Origin: Corallococcus interemptor
Lineage (GTDB): Bacteria; Myxococcota; Myxococcia; Myxococcales; Myxococcaceae
Assembly (NCBI RefSeq): GCF_003668875.1
Contig: NZ_RAWM01000009.1
Coordinates: forward strand, 1 to 64,000
Length of the DNA: 64,000 nucleotides
Direction: 5' to 3'
The position numbers were made by a program, and so were the translations under genes. Shown one piece after another: positions 35,188 to 43,491 of this stretch. Below the pieces are notes generated by a model. That model ran no database searches, had not been told where the DNA came from, and worked only from the letters and a program-made list of their open reading frames with translations. The stretch's first letter is position 1, and the number at the start of each line of letters is the position of its first letter.

Positions 35188-36078
35188 TCAGTACGTGCAG
35201 CGCAGGACCTGACGGTAGGTGCCGCACTGGCTGAAGTCCGTCGTGCCCGCGGGCTTCGACAGGTAGCAGGCGGAGACGACGGGGTCGCAGGGCGGGCTGG
35301 GCCAGACGTCGTAGGCATCGCCGTCGGTGAGCGCGAACTCCGTCACGCGCGCCACGAGCCGGGCGGTCTTCTGCATCGTCGCGCCATTGTCGCCGCCCGC
35401 GCTGAAGGCGAGCGGGACCGTGTGCGGATCAATGGCCTCGTGCAGCTTCGTGTACGTCCAGTCGAGCTTGTAGTTGGGCCGGCCGTAGACGGACGGGATG
35501 CCGTCGGGCGCCGTGACGGAGAGCCAGTCCACGTAGCCGGAGACCGACGCGTGGCCCCGGTAGAGGAGATTGTCGTTGCCCTGGATGACGTAGCGGGGCG
35601 TCACGGCCTCGTCGATCCAGATGCCCGAGTCGCCACGGAAGTCGTAGAAGCGCGGGGCCACCACGATGCGCGCGGTGTACTCGCGCGGCGTGCCCGTGTT
35701 GGTGGTGACCTTGACGAAGAGCGGCAGGCCGGAGAGCACCGTGTTGAGCTCGTGCCCCTCGTGGAGGACGATCTCGAAGCGGCGCTCGCTGATGACGTTC
35801 GCGTCGCCGAAGGCGTCGTCCGGCACGAAGCTGAGCACGTCCGCGAGGTAGCGGTTCGCGGTGGCGCGGAGGATGAGCGCGCGGACGCCGTCGCGCTGCT
35901 CGAAGGTGCCGAGCGTCTCGAAGCTCAGCTCGTTGTTGCCCACCGTGGCGTAGAGGCGGGTCGCCGTCTCCGCGGCGGTGCTGACGCCCAGCTCCTCCGC
36001 GGACTCGGTTTCAATGGGGGTGTTGTCACAGGCCGCGAGCGCGGTGAGACAGGTCAAGGCAAGGGCACGCAGATGCAT
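35188..36078 (-). CDS. Lipoprotein of unknown function
   Basis: Lipoprotein of 296 residues. The signal peptide ends LTALAACDN, and GGAG lies eight bases before the ATG at 36078. The mature protein is beta-rich and tyrosine-rich, with a 'RFYDFRGDSGIWIDEAVTPR' central segment, and four cysteines near the C-terminus (PPCDP, SACYL, QCGTY, LRCTY) that may be paired. No family recognised. It is divergent from the Tat-exported amidase. Confidence 0.65.
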   Translation of the reverse strand: MHLRALALTCLTALAACDNTPIETESAEELGVSTAAETATRLYATVGNNELSFETLGTFEQRDGVRALILRATANRYLADVLSFVPDDAFGDANVISERRFEIVLHEGHELNTVLSGLPLFVKVTTNTGTPREYTARIVVAPRFYDFRGDSGIWIDEAVTPRYVIQGNDNLLYRGHASVSGYVDWLSVTAPDGIPSVYGRPNYKLDWTYTKLHEAIDPHTVPLAFSAGGDNGATMQKTARLVARVTEFALTDGDAYDVWPSPPCDPVVSACYLSKPAGTTDFSQCGTYRQVLRCTY

Positions 36079-36237
36079 GGGGGGATCTCCAGGTGAGGCA
36101 TAATCTGTATCACACGCCCCTGACAGCGCCCCTGGATGGGATTGTGCCAGCCTTGTCACAACGGCTCGCCGCGGCGCTTCCTCCTGGAGGTGGAATCGGG
36201 TCCACTTGGCGCCCCTCCCAGAACAGGTGCCTGCTCC

Positions 36238-37896
36238 ATGACGAAGAAGACGGCTGCCTCCGATGTGAACCCGGCGGGTCTCTCCCGCCGCACGCTCCTG
36301 GGGGCCGCCGCCGCGGTGACAGGGGCGCTGGCCGCCCGGGATGCGCGCGCCGCCGCGCCGGCCGCCGCCGCGCCCGGGACCTTCGCGCTGGAAGAGGCGA
36401 CGGTCGCGGAGCTGCGCGCGGGCCTGGACTCCGGCAAGTACACCGCGCGCGGGCTGACGGAGGCCTACCTCGGACGTATCCGCGCGCTCGACCGCACCGG
36501 GGACCTGCCGCTGTGCTCGGTCATCGAAGTGAACCCGGACGCGCTCACGCTGGCGGAGGCGCTGGACACCGAGCGCAAGTCAAAGGGCGCGCGCGGGCCG
36601 CTGCACGGCATCCCCGTGCTCATCAAGGACAACATCGCCACGGCGGACAAGATGCAGACCACCGCGGGCTCGCTCGCGCTGGTAGGCGCCGTCCCCTCGC
36701 GTGACGCCTTCATCGTGGAGCGGCTGCGCGCCGCGGGCGCGGTCCTCCTGGGCAAGACGAACCTCAGCGAGTGGGCCAACTTCCGCTCCACGCATTCAAC
36801 CAGTGGCTGGAGCGGACGCGGCGGCCTGTGCCGCAATCCCTACGCGCTGGACCGGACGCCCTCCGGTTCAAGCTCCGGCTCGGGCGCGGCCACCGCGGCC
36901 AGCTTCTGCGCCGTGTCGGTGGGCACGGAGACGGACGGCTCCATCGTCTCGCCCGCGTCCGCGTGTTCGCTGGTGGGCTTGAAGCCCACGGTGGGGCTGG
37001 TCAGCCGCGCGGGCATCATCCCCATCTCCTCGACCCAGGACACCGCGGGCCCCATGACGCGCACCGTGGCGGACGCGGCGGCGCTGTTGAGCGTGCTCGC
37101 GGGCGAGGACCCTCGCGACGCGACCACCGCCGCGGGCAAGGGCCGCGCCCATCCGGACTACACGAAGTTCCTGGACCCCCAGGGGCTCAAGGGTGCGCGC
37201 ATCGGTGTGCCGCGCGAGCGGTTCTTCGGCTACCACCCGGCCACGGACGCGATCGTGGAGCGCGCGCTCGAGCTGATGAAGGCGCAGGGGGCCGTGCTGG
37301 TGGACCCGGTGGTGCTGCCCAACATGGCGAAGCTCGACGAGCCCGAGCTGGAGGTGATGCTGTATGAGTTCAAGGCGGGCCTGGAGGCCTACTTCGCGCA
37401 GCTGGGCGAGGGCGCCCCGGTGCGGTCGCTGGCGGACCTCATCGCCTTCAACGAGAAGAACCGCGAGCGCGAGATGCCCTACTTCGGGCAGGAGCTGCTG
37501 CTCCAGGCGCAGAAGAAGGGCCCGCTCACGGACGCCGCCTACAAGAAGGCGCTCGCGGCCTGCCGCCGGTACTCGCGCGCGGAAGGGCTGGACGCGGTGA
37601 TGAACAAGCACAAGCTGGATGCACTCGTGGCGCCGACGCAGGCCCCGGCGGGTCCCATCGACCTGGTGCTGGGCGACCACTGGCTGGGCAGCAGCTCCAC
37701 GCCCGCGGCCGTGTCTGGCTATCCGTCCATCACGGTGCCCGCGGGCGACGTGCACGGGCTGCCGGTGGGGGTGTCGTTCATTGGCCGCGCCTGGAGCGAG
37801 CCCGTGTTGCTCAAGCTCGCCTACGCCTACGAGCAGGCCTCGCACGCGCGGCGCAAGCCCGCGTTCCTGAGGACCGCGGACCTGCGCGGCGCGTAG
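36238..37896 (+). CDS. Tat-exported amidase-signature hydrolase
   Basis: Amidase of 552 residues. N-terminal twin-arginine signal (SRRTLLGAAAAVTGALAARD). The amidase-signature catalytic triad is visible: Lys130 in LIKDN, the cis-Ser at about 212-213 in SGSSSGSGAA, and nucleophile Ser235 in TETDGSIVSPA. It would hydrolyse an amide outside the cytoplasm, perhaps a peptide amide or a small nutrient amide. The closest well-known secreted relatives are peptide amidases. The last codons and stop contain a 17-base sequence repeated 889 bases downstream. Confidence 0.87.
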   Translation: MTKKTAASDVNPAGLSRRTLLGAAAAVTGALAARDARAAAPAAAAPGTFALEEATVAELRAGLDSGKYTARGLTEAYLGRIRALDRTGDLPLCSVIEVNPDALTLAEALDTERKSKGARGPLHGIPVLIKDNIATADKMQTTAGSLALVGAVPSRDAFIVERLRAAGAVLLGKTNLSEWANFRSTHSTSGWSGRGGLCRNPYALDRTPSGSSSGSGAATAASFCAVSVGTETDGSIVSPASACSLVGLKPTVGLVSRAGIIPISSTQDTAGPMTRTVADAAALLSVLAGEDPRDATTAAGKGRAHPDYTKFLDPQGLKGARIGVPRERFFGYHPATDAIVERALELMKAQGAVLVDPVVLPNMAKLDEPELEVMLYEFKAGLEAYFAQLGEGAPVRSLADLIAFNEKNREREMPYFGQELLLQAQKKGPLTDAAYKKALAACRRYSRAEGLDAVMNKHKLDALVAPTQAPAGPIDLVLGDHWLGSSSTPAAVSGYPSITVPAGDVHGLPVGVSFIGRAWSEPVLLKLAYAYEQASHARRKPAFLRTADLRGA

Positions 37897-37897
37897 G
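37881..37897 (+). repeat. 17-bp direct repeat, copy 1
   Basis: CCTGCGCGGCGCGTAGG spans the last codons and stop of the amidase gene. An identical copy lies at 38770-38786. The two copies bracket the lipoprotein gene at 37976-38743. Confidence 0.6.
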
Positions 37898-37975
37898 GAC
37901 TGCTCCTGAGGCCTGCTTGCCGCCTTGATGGTATGGGGGTGCCGCGAACCCTCTCACCCCACCGAAGGCCCTCCC

Positions 37976-38743
37976 GTGAACTCTTCCCTCGCGCGTCTCC
38001 TCCTCGGCTGCGTCCTGTCCACCTCCCTGAGCGCCTGTGACACCAGCGTGGCCGGTGATGACGACACGGACACCGGCGGCGACAGCATGGTCGTGACCGG
38101 CATCTGGAACCGCTACGGCAGCGAGTACGGCTATCAGACCGACATCGCGTACGGCGGCATCGCGGGCCAGTCGTCGGACCGGGTGTACATGTGCGAGCTG
38201 CCCGGCTCCCCCACCGCGGGCCTCTACAAGGGCCGGCTCATCAGCCCTCGGATGATCCGCTGGGACGCGAACCACAACCTGCCCGACTACGAGGTCGTGT
38301 TCGAGGGCACCACCATGCGCTTCAAGCCCCAGAACGGCACCAACACGTTCCTGGGCCAGTACCGGCAGGGCACCTGGACGCCCGGGGCCTGCGACTTCAC
38401 GCTGAAGGACGGCGAACTCATCGACAACTCGTCCACCGCCTACGTGGTCTTCGACAACAGCGGGGAGACGAAGATCACCAGCGTGAAGATTGGCGGGGAG
38501 GGAATCCCGGTGAAGGCGAGCACGGAGACCGCGTGCAGCGTCACGACGCTCATCCCTGCTGGCACCGGGAGCAATGGCAGCCTCACCGTGTCCATCAGCT
38601 ACAGCGGCGTGGGCATCGATGGGCCCTACAGCCGGACCCAGACCCATTCCATGTATCGGTCGGACTTCAAGCCGGGCTGCAACAAGCTCGCGGTCGAGTT
38701 CGGCTGCGGCGCGCTCGCCGTCTGCGTCTACCCGGTTCCGTAG
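37976..38743 (+). CDS. Lipoprotein of unknown function
   Basis: Lipoprotein of 255 residues starting at GTG 37976: GAAGG lies seven bases upstream and the codon is followed by a signal peptide ending STSLSAC. An Asp/Thr-rich spacer (GDDDTDTGGD) leads to a beta-rich domain. Later cysteines (ELPG region, GACDF, TACSV, PGCNK, FGCGA) are numerous and probably paired. No family recognised. A 17-base direct repeat flanks the gene, which may mark it as inserted or duplicated. Confidence 0.62.
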   Translation: MNSSLARLLLGCVLSTSLSACDTSVAGDDDTDTGGDSMVVTGIWNRYGSEYGYQTDIAYGGIAGQSSDRVYMCELPGSPTAGLYKGRLISPRMIRWDANHNLPDYEVVFEGTTMRFKPQNGTNTFLGQYRQGTWTPGACDFTLKDGELIDNSSTAYVVFDNSGETKITSVKIGGEGIPVKASTETACSVTTLIPAGTGSNGSLTVSISYSGVGIDGPYSRTQTHSMYRSDFKPGCNKLAVEFGCGALAVCVYPVP

Positions 38744-38769
38744 CGAAGCCAGAGAAGCCGCGAAGCGAC

Positions 38770-38786
38770 CCTGCGCGGCGCGTAGG
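38770..38786 (+). repeat. 17-bp direct repeat, copy 2
   Basis: Identical to 37881-37897. In the frame matching the amidase end it reads ...ATLRGA-stop, compared with ...ADLRGA-stop in the amidase, so it may be a leftover amidase tail. Confidence 0.55.
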
Positions 38787-38843
38787 ATTGAACGGGGCAC
38801 GCTCCGCTTCCCAGCCCGTGGAGCAGCCAGCCCCGATGCGTGG

Positions 38844-38926
38844 CATTCCGGGAAGAGGGGGAAAGGGTAGATTCCGCACCCCACGCGGTTCTGCTCTTCC
38901 CTTTTCCTCGAAAGCCTCCCGGAATG
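38844..38926. repeat. Inverted repeat upstream of a short orphan ORF
   Basis: CATTCCGGGA (38844-38853) and TCCCGGAATG (38917-38926) are perfect 10-bp inverse copies; pairing continues imperfectly inward (AGAGGGGGAAAGGG against CCCTTTTCCTCG). The arms lie 63 bases apart. It could form a long stem or be a small mobile-element relic. Confidence 0.5.
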
Positions 38927-38942
38927 AAGCGCTCCTTCCAAG

Positions 38943-39335
38943 GTGCGCCGCTGCCGCAACCGCTTCCCGCTGCCCTGCAACAGCGTGCAGACCCGCCCGG
39001 AGTACCACTGGTGGGAGGACTTCGGCGTGGCCAATGACAAGCAGAAGCGGACCTTCCTGGCGCAGCCGCTCAACCCGGGCCGCGACAACGTGCGCCACCT
39101 GGTGTTCGTCATGGCGGGCCAGCAGGACGGCGACATGGCCTCGGGAGTCACCGGCCAGCAGGATGGCTTCAAGGGCCCCTTCGACAACAACGACGGCTCC
39201 GAGTGGGCTTCCGTCAATGCCAGCTCACTGGCCAGCCGCCTCGTGGAGGAGCTGTATCGCAGCCCGAACGACACCTTCATGGGGCTCGCGTTCGACGCCC
39301 GCTTCAACTACGGCTGCAACCGGTTCGGCTGCTGA
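38943..39335 (+). CDS. Short orphan ORF, possibly an N-terminally truncated secreted protein
   Basis: Reading frame of 130 residues starting at GTG with no clear ribosome binding site and no signal peptide. The sequence is protein-like: HWWEDFGVAND, 'NPGRDNVRHLVFVMAG', and a QQDG repeat (GQQDGDMASGVTGQQDGF), with cysteines at both ends (RRCRNRF, YGCNRFGC). The composition of the interior suggests a real secreted domain that has lost its 5' end. After the stop the same frame stays open for 15 codons (VRLDDPVSLPVPYER). I do not recognise the family. Confidence 0.45.
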   Translation: MRRCRNRFPLPCNSVQTRPEYHWWEDFGVANDKQKRTFLAQPLNPGRDNVRHLVFVMAGQQDGDMASGVTGQQDGFKGPFDNNDGSEWASVNASSLASRLVEELYRSPNDTFMGLAFDARFNYGCNRFGC

Positions 39336-39381
39336 GTGCGCCTGGACGACCCGGTTTCGCTGCCCGTGCCGTATGAACGGT

Positions 39382-39418
39382 GATGGACTCTGGCTGAGAC
39401 TTCTGTCCCGAGTCCATC
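39382..39418. repeat. Hairpin after the orphan ORF
   Basis: GATGGACTC (39382-39390) pairs with GAGTCCATC (39410-39418), loop 19 bases. No T-run follows. It may be a weak terminator or processing site. Confidence 0.4.
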
Positions 39419-39517
39419 CACGTCGTGGAGGTGGTGCTCAAGACGGGCTGCTGCTCCCGGAGTGACGAACTCTTCCGTCTGGCATTACAGTCTTGGCCTG
39501 GAGGTGGACGCTTGAGG

Positions 39518-40993
39518 ATGCACGGTGCGCCACGGGTCTTGCTCTGCATGCTGGCCATCACGACCGCCGCGTGTGCCGCGGGCGCCCCCTCCCGAGGCGC
39601 CACAGGCGTCTACGCGGCGCGGCCACCGCCCCTGGCGGAGCGGCTTGCCGGTCCCCCCTGGTCCTGGATGGAGCCGGAACAACTCGCGCCCGACACGGGC
39701 TCGCAGAGCGATGAGGAGCTGCTTGCCTGGCTCATCTCGGCGGACCGCGCCCAGCGTGCGGAGGCGCAGGTGCGGCTGCTTCCCCGGGGTGAATCGCTGC
39801 TGCCCGGGCTCGAGTCCCTGGCCGCCGGTGCCCGAGATGACGAGGCACGGTCGGCCCTGCTCGAGTTCATCCAGCTCCTGACGAGGCGAAGGGTCCACCC
39901 CGAACTGCTCGGCGGCCATCCGGAGCTCAGCGCGCTGAGCGCGAAGGCCGTGGCCCGAGGCCAGGGGCTCGTGGCCTTCTGGGAGGTGGAGCCCGCTCCA
40001 CGCGAACTCATCGAGGAGCAGCCGGTGGTGCTCTGCGGCAACGATGGCCGCCCCGTCTCACGGCTGCGCATCGAGGGACGGAGGCTCCAGGAGCTGAGAG
40101 ACAAGCTGGCAACGCTCGGCGGACTGGCGCTGCCCGGTGTCGAGCGGCTCCTGGCGTCACCCTCCGCCACCGTCCGTCTCCAGGGAGTCGTGCTCACTGC
40201 GGCGCTGGGACTTCGCCCGATCCAGGCGACGCTCGAACGGCTGCGGAATGATCCAGGAGAGGTCGAGCTGGATGCGCGTTACGAGGCCTCGGACCTCGCC
40301 GTGAAGGCGGGCCGGGCGTCGTGGCGGTCCAGGGTTTCAATCTCCCAGCGAGCGTCCCTGGTGGCACGGAGGCTGGATGCAGTTGGGCGGCAGGTCCGTG
40401 AGGACGACAAGCCGCTGTACCGCATCGAGGATGGAATCGTGGAGTGGCTTGGCGGCATACGGAAAACCGGGGCGGCGGATGACAACCCGAGCCTCTTCGA
40501 CATGCTGTCGGGGGATCTCATCAACGGTCTTCGCCAGGGTGGCGGCATGGACGCCACGGATGCGCAGCAGTACTGGAACCGGGTCAGGCCAGCGTGGCGC
40601 TTGTTCTGGATGACGGTCGGCGCCAGGGTGGATGACTACAGGCGGGAGGACTGGTTCGCGCTCCTCGACAGCCGGAACGGCTACCAGCTCCGCCAGGAGC
40701 CTGGCTCCGGAGATGAGGCCGTCCTCCGCATTGAGGCCCCCGTGGGCGTGGAGGCGGAGGTTGTCGCCTTTCCCACGGTCCCCAACGACGCGGTCGTGGT
40801 CCAGCGGGGAGTCCTTCCCCTCACACTTTCTTTCAAGGAGCCGGTCTACACCCTCGGCATCCGGCTGCGGTCGGGAGGGGACTGGGTGGACTCGGGACCG
40901 TTCTTCGCTCCGCGCAAGGGAGCCCGGATGACGGTCTGGCTGCAGCCGGAGTTCTTCCAGCGCTACCTTAAGGAGCGCGCGGCGCGGCGCTGA
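39518..40993 (+). CDS. Lipoprotein with HEAT-like helical repeats, unknown function
   Basis: Lipoprotein of 491 residues. The signal peptide is short and ends AITTAAC. Residues 60-260 are helical with HEAT-like units (LLAWLISADRAQRAEAQVRL; ESLAAGARDDEARSALLEFI), and the C-terminal third is more beta-like ('AVLRIEAPVGVEAEVVAFP'). A TTG at 39512 lies seven bases after GGAGG and may be the true start, while the ATG at 39518 gives a cleaner signal sequence. Family not recognised. Confidence 0.65.
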   Translation: MHGAPRVLLCMLAITTAACAAGAPSRGATGVYAARPPPLAERLAGPPWSWMEPEQLAPDTGSQSDEELLAWLISADRAQRAEAQVRLLPRGESLLPGLESLAAGARDDEARSALLEFIQLLTRRRVHPELLGGHPELSALSAKAVARGQGLVAFWEVEPAPRELIEEQPVVLCGNDGRPVSRLRIEGRRLQELRDKLATLGGLALPGVERLLASPSATVRLQGVVLTAALGLRPIQATLERLRNDPGEVELDARYEASDLAVKAGRASWRSRVSISQRASLVARRLDAVGRQVREDDKPLYRIEDGIVEWLGGIRKTGAADDNPSLFDMLSGDLINGLRQGGGMDATDAQQYWNRVRPAWRLFWMTVGARVDDYRREDWFALLDSRNGYQLRQEPGSGDEAVLRIEAPVGVEAEVVAFPTVPNDAVVVQRGVLPLTLSFKEPVYTLGIRLRSGGDWVDSGPFFAPRKGARMTVWLQPEFFQRYLKERAARR

Positions 40994-41115
40994 GCTGCTT
41001 GAAATCCGCGTGACAACTTCGACGGATGCATTGCGCACGCGCGAAGCCGCGGGCACAAGGCGCGCGGCGGTTGCCAGGCGCACTCCCGTGCCGGCCACCG
41101 TTCCCCGGAGGGGAA

Positions 41116-43128
41116 ATGTCACGCTTGTGCATCATCGTCGCGGCCGTATGGCTCGCGGCCTGTAACACCCAGGTTGCCAGCCCAGCGGAGCAGGTGGTCC
41201 AGGGTGAGCTCGAGGTCCGGGTCGTGGACGCGCCGTCGTTCACGGCGTCTCATGAGGAGTATTTCCTCGTCGTCGGAGGCCAGCGCCTGCCGCTGGCCTT
41301 CACCGGTGGCGTACCGGAGGGTCTGCGCGGCGGTCAGCGGGTGACGGTGCGCGGGGCCCAGGGAGGGCAGCGCTTCATGGCCCGGACCGTGGAGGTGGAC
41401 CGCCACGCCTCGGCCATGCAGGCCACTTCGGGCGGGTGCGGCGTCACGGGCGTGCAACGCAGCCTCGTCATCCTCGCGGCCTTCCCGGGCATGCCCCAGC
41501 CCGCCGCCACGCCGCAGGGCATCCATGACGCGTTCTTCTCCACCACGCAGCGCTCGCTGGCGACCTACTGGAGCGAGGTGTCCGGGGGCCGCACCACGAC
41601 CACGGGCGCCGTGCGGGGCTGGTACACGCTGGACCGCGCCTATTCCTGCTCGGAGACGGACGCGATGCGCGACGCGGCCGTGCGGGCTGCGGACGCGGAC
41701 GTGGACTTCCGGCAGTACGACCGCATCTTCATCGTCCACCCCAATCCCTCACAGGGCTGTGCCTACGCGGGACAGGCCACCTTGTCCTGCGGGCAGGTCG
41801 CGACGGCGGATGGCACCGTGACGGCCTCCGTGACCTGGCTCGTCGCGGACTGGATGACGAACCACGACACCGCCGTGAAGCTGGTGACCCATGAGGCCGG
41901 TCACAACCTGTCACTGAACCACGCGGGCTCGCGCGACTTCGGCGCGGAGCCGCTGGGCATGCCGGGCACCCTGGGGACCATCGACGAGTACGGGGACCGC
42001 TTCTCGTCGATGGGTGATTGGAACCTGGGCCACTACGCGGCGCCGCACAAGGCGCGCATCGGCTGGCTGGCGTCCTCCTCGGTGGCCCGGGTGGATGGCA
42101 CGGACGGCACCTTCACGCTCGCGCCGGTGGTGGCGTCCGGTGGCCTGAAGGCGCTCCAGGTGCGCAGGCGCCCGGGCGTCAACGACTGGCTGTGGGTGGA
42201 GTACCGCCGGCCCGTGGGGCTCTACGAGTCGACGCTGGCGTCCCAGGTGTTCGGCGGCGCGCTCATCCACCTGGCGGACGCGGACACGCGGGATGGCACC
42301 CACCTGCTCGACTTCACGCCGGGGACGTCCTCCTGGAACGACCCGGCCCTGCTGCCGGGCACGACGTGGAACGACCCGTACAGCGACCTCTCCCTCACGG
42401 TGGATGCGGCGACGCCTACGGGGCTGACGGTGCGCGTCCAGTACCGCACGACGACCTGCGTGCAGGCCGCGCCCGAGGTGCGGGTGACGCCTCTGGCGCC
42501 GGCCATCTGGCCCGGAGCGCGGCCGGAGTTCGCGCTGGAGTTGATCAACCGGGATTCGGCCGGCTGCGGCCCGAGCACCTTCCAGCTGTCCCCCATCGTT
42601 CCAACGGGCTGGGGCTTCGACCCGCTGCCCGCGCAGCGCACGCTCGCCGCCGCCAGCTCCGGCATGCTGGGCCTCCAGACGTATGTGCCCTACAGCGCGC
42701 CGCTCGGGCTCTACGCGGCGGGCGTCACAGTCACGAGGGGCAGTCAGAGCGTGCAGGGCACGGCCACGGTGGAGGTCGTCGAGCGCTGCATCGCGACGCC
42801 GCCCACGCTGACGCTCTCACCGGCGAATGTGACGGCGGCCCCGGGAGAGGACGTCACGTGGACTGTGAGCGTCACCAACAACGACTCCGCTTCGTGCAAT
42901 TGGGTCTGGTACGACTTCGGATCCACGCTGCCGGAAGGCTGGGACACGGCCTGGTCCGAATGGGGCGTCAACCTGCCGCCGGGCGGCGACTCCACCTTCA
43001 CGATGACGAAGACGGTGCCTCCAGGCGCGCGAGGCACCCACACGGTGGACCTGAGCATCTACCAGGAGGACTTCGGCCTCGCGGCCAGCGCCACGGCCAC
43101 GGTGAACGTGGCCAGCAGCGCACGGTGA
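41116..43128 (+). CDS. Lipoprotein metalloprotease, M11/gametolysin-like
   Basis: Secreted zinc protease of 670 residues. The signal ends VWLAACN, and GGAGGGGAA precedes the ATG. The catalytic site HEAGHNLSLNH has ligands His259, His263 and His269 with base Glu260, in the metzincin spacing although the usual Gly is Ser. A downstream SSMGDW Met-turn and 'YGDRFSSMGDWNLGHY' block match peptidase M11. An N-terminal propeptide-like region (about 30-125) precedes it. Two C-terminal beta-sandwich domains (about 455-560 and 575-665, rich in PAxxWxxxV and NNDSASC) look like alpha-galactosidase-NEW3-type extracellular modules. Likely a predation or matrix protease. Confidence 0.83.
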   Translation: MSRLCIIVAAVWLAACNTQVASPAEQVVQGELEVRVVDAPSFTASHEEYFLVVGGQRLPLAFTGGVPEGLRGGQRVTVRGAQGGQRFMARTVEVDRHASAMQATSGGCGVTGVQRSLVILAAFPGMPQPAATPQGIHDAFFSTTQRSLATYWSEVSGGRTTTTGAVRGWYTLDRAYSCSETDAMRDAAVRAADADVDFRQYDRIFIVHPNPSQGCAYAGQATLSCGQVATADGTVTASVTWLVADWMTNHDTAVKLVTHEAGHNLSLNHAGSRDFGAEPLGMPGTLGTIDEYGDRFSSMGDWNLGHYAAPHKARIGWLASSSVARVDGTDGTFTLAPVVASGGLKALQVRRRPGVNDWLWVEYRRPVGLYESTLASQVFGGALIHLADADTRDGTHLLDFTPGTSSWNDPALLPGTTWNDPYSDLSLTVDAATPTGLTVRVQYRTTTCVQAAPEVRVTPLAPAIWPGARPEFALELINRDSAGCGPSTFQLSPIVPTGWGFDPLPAQRTLAAASSGMLGLQTYVPYSAPLGLYAAGVTVTRGSQSVQGTATVEVVERCIATPPTLTLSPANVTAAPGEDVTWTVSVTNNDSASCNWVWYDFGSTLPEGWDTAWSEWGVNLPPGGDSTFTMTKTVPPGARGTHTVDLSIYQEDFGLAASATATVNVASSAR

Positions 43129-43206
43129 CGGAGGCGGCGGTGGGATGGGCAACCGTGGCAGAGTTCGCGGTGGCCGTTCGACGTCAACCCATTCCGGGAG
43201 GCTTTC

Positions 43207-43407
43207 ATGAGAGGCTTTGTGAAGAAGACGGGACAGACCCTGCTGGCCGTCGTCGCGGGGACCGCATTGTCATTCAGCGCCACGCAGGCCCTCACGCCAG
43301 CCCCGGAGGCCCCCGCGTCGTACGAGTGCTCCGCCTGCATCGCGCAGTGCATCGAGCTGAACTTCAGCTCTGGCTGGTGCACGCGCACGGAGTGCTACTG
43401 CTACTGA
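43207..43407 (+). CDS. Secreted six-cysteine defensin-like peptide (paralogue 2)
   Basis: Precursor of 66 residues. GGGAGG lies five bases before the ATG. A signal peptide (VKKTGQTLLAVVAGTALSFS) matches that of the peptide at 21073-21282 in the pattern KK-x4-L-x-A-x2-AG-x3-SF-x-AT-x-AL. The mature part has cysteines at 41, 44, 48, 58, 63 and 65: C-x2-C-x3-C-x9-C-x4-C-x-C. CxxxC, GWC and CYC are the CS-alpha-beta elements. The last four spacings equal those of paralogue 1. It sits between a secreted protease and a hairpin terminator. Function is inferred as defensin-like; target unknown. Confidence 0.77.
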   Translation: MRGFVKKTGQTLLAVVAGTALSFSATQALTPAPEAPASYECSACIAQCIELNFSSGWCTRTECYCY

Positions 43408-43437
43408 GCCCGTGGCCCTGAGGCTCCGCCCTCGGTG

Positions 43438-43474
43438 AACGGGCTGGAGGGGGCCACCCGGCCTCCAGCCCGTT
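43438..43474. terminator. Hairpin terminator between convergent genes
   Basis: Perfect 13-bp stem AACGGGCTGGAGG (43438-43450) with CCTCCAGCCCGTT (43462-43474), loop 11 bases. It has no clean T-run but lies exactly between the convergent peptide and glycosylase-like genes, so it may stop both. Confidence 0.65.
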
Positions 43475-43491
43475 CTCGCCGCTTGCTTCTG

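Noticed and set aside
38840-39037. Plus-strand frame beginning MAFREEGERVDSAPHAV
   Set aside because: Overlaps the inverted repeat and the more protein-like frame at 38943; no ribosome binding site.
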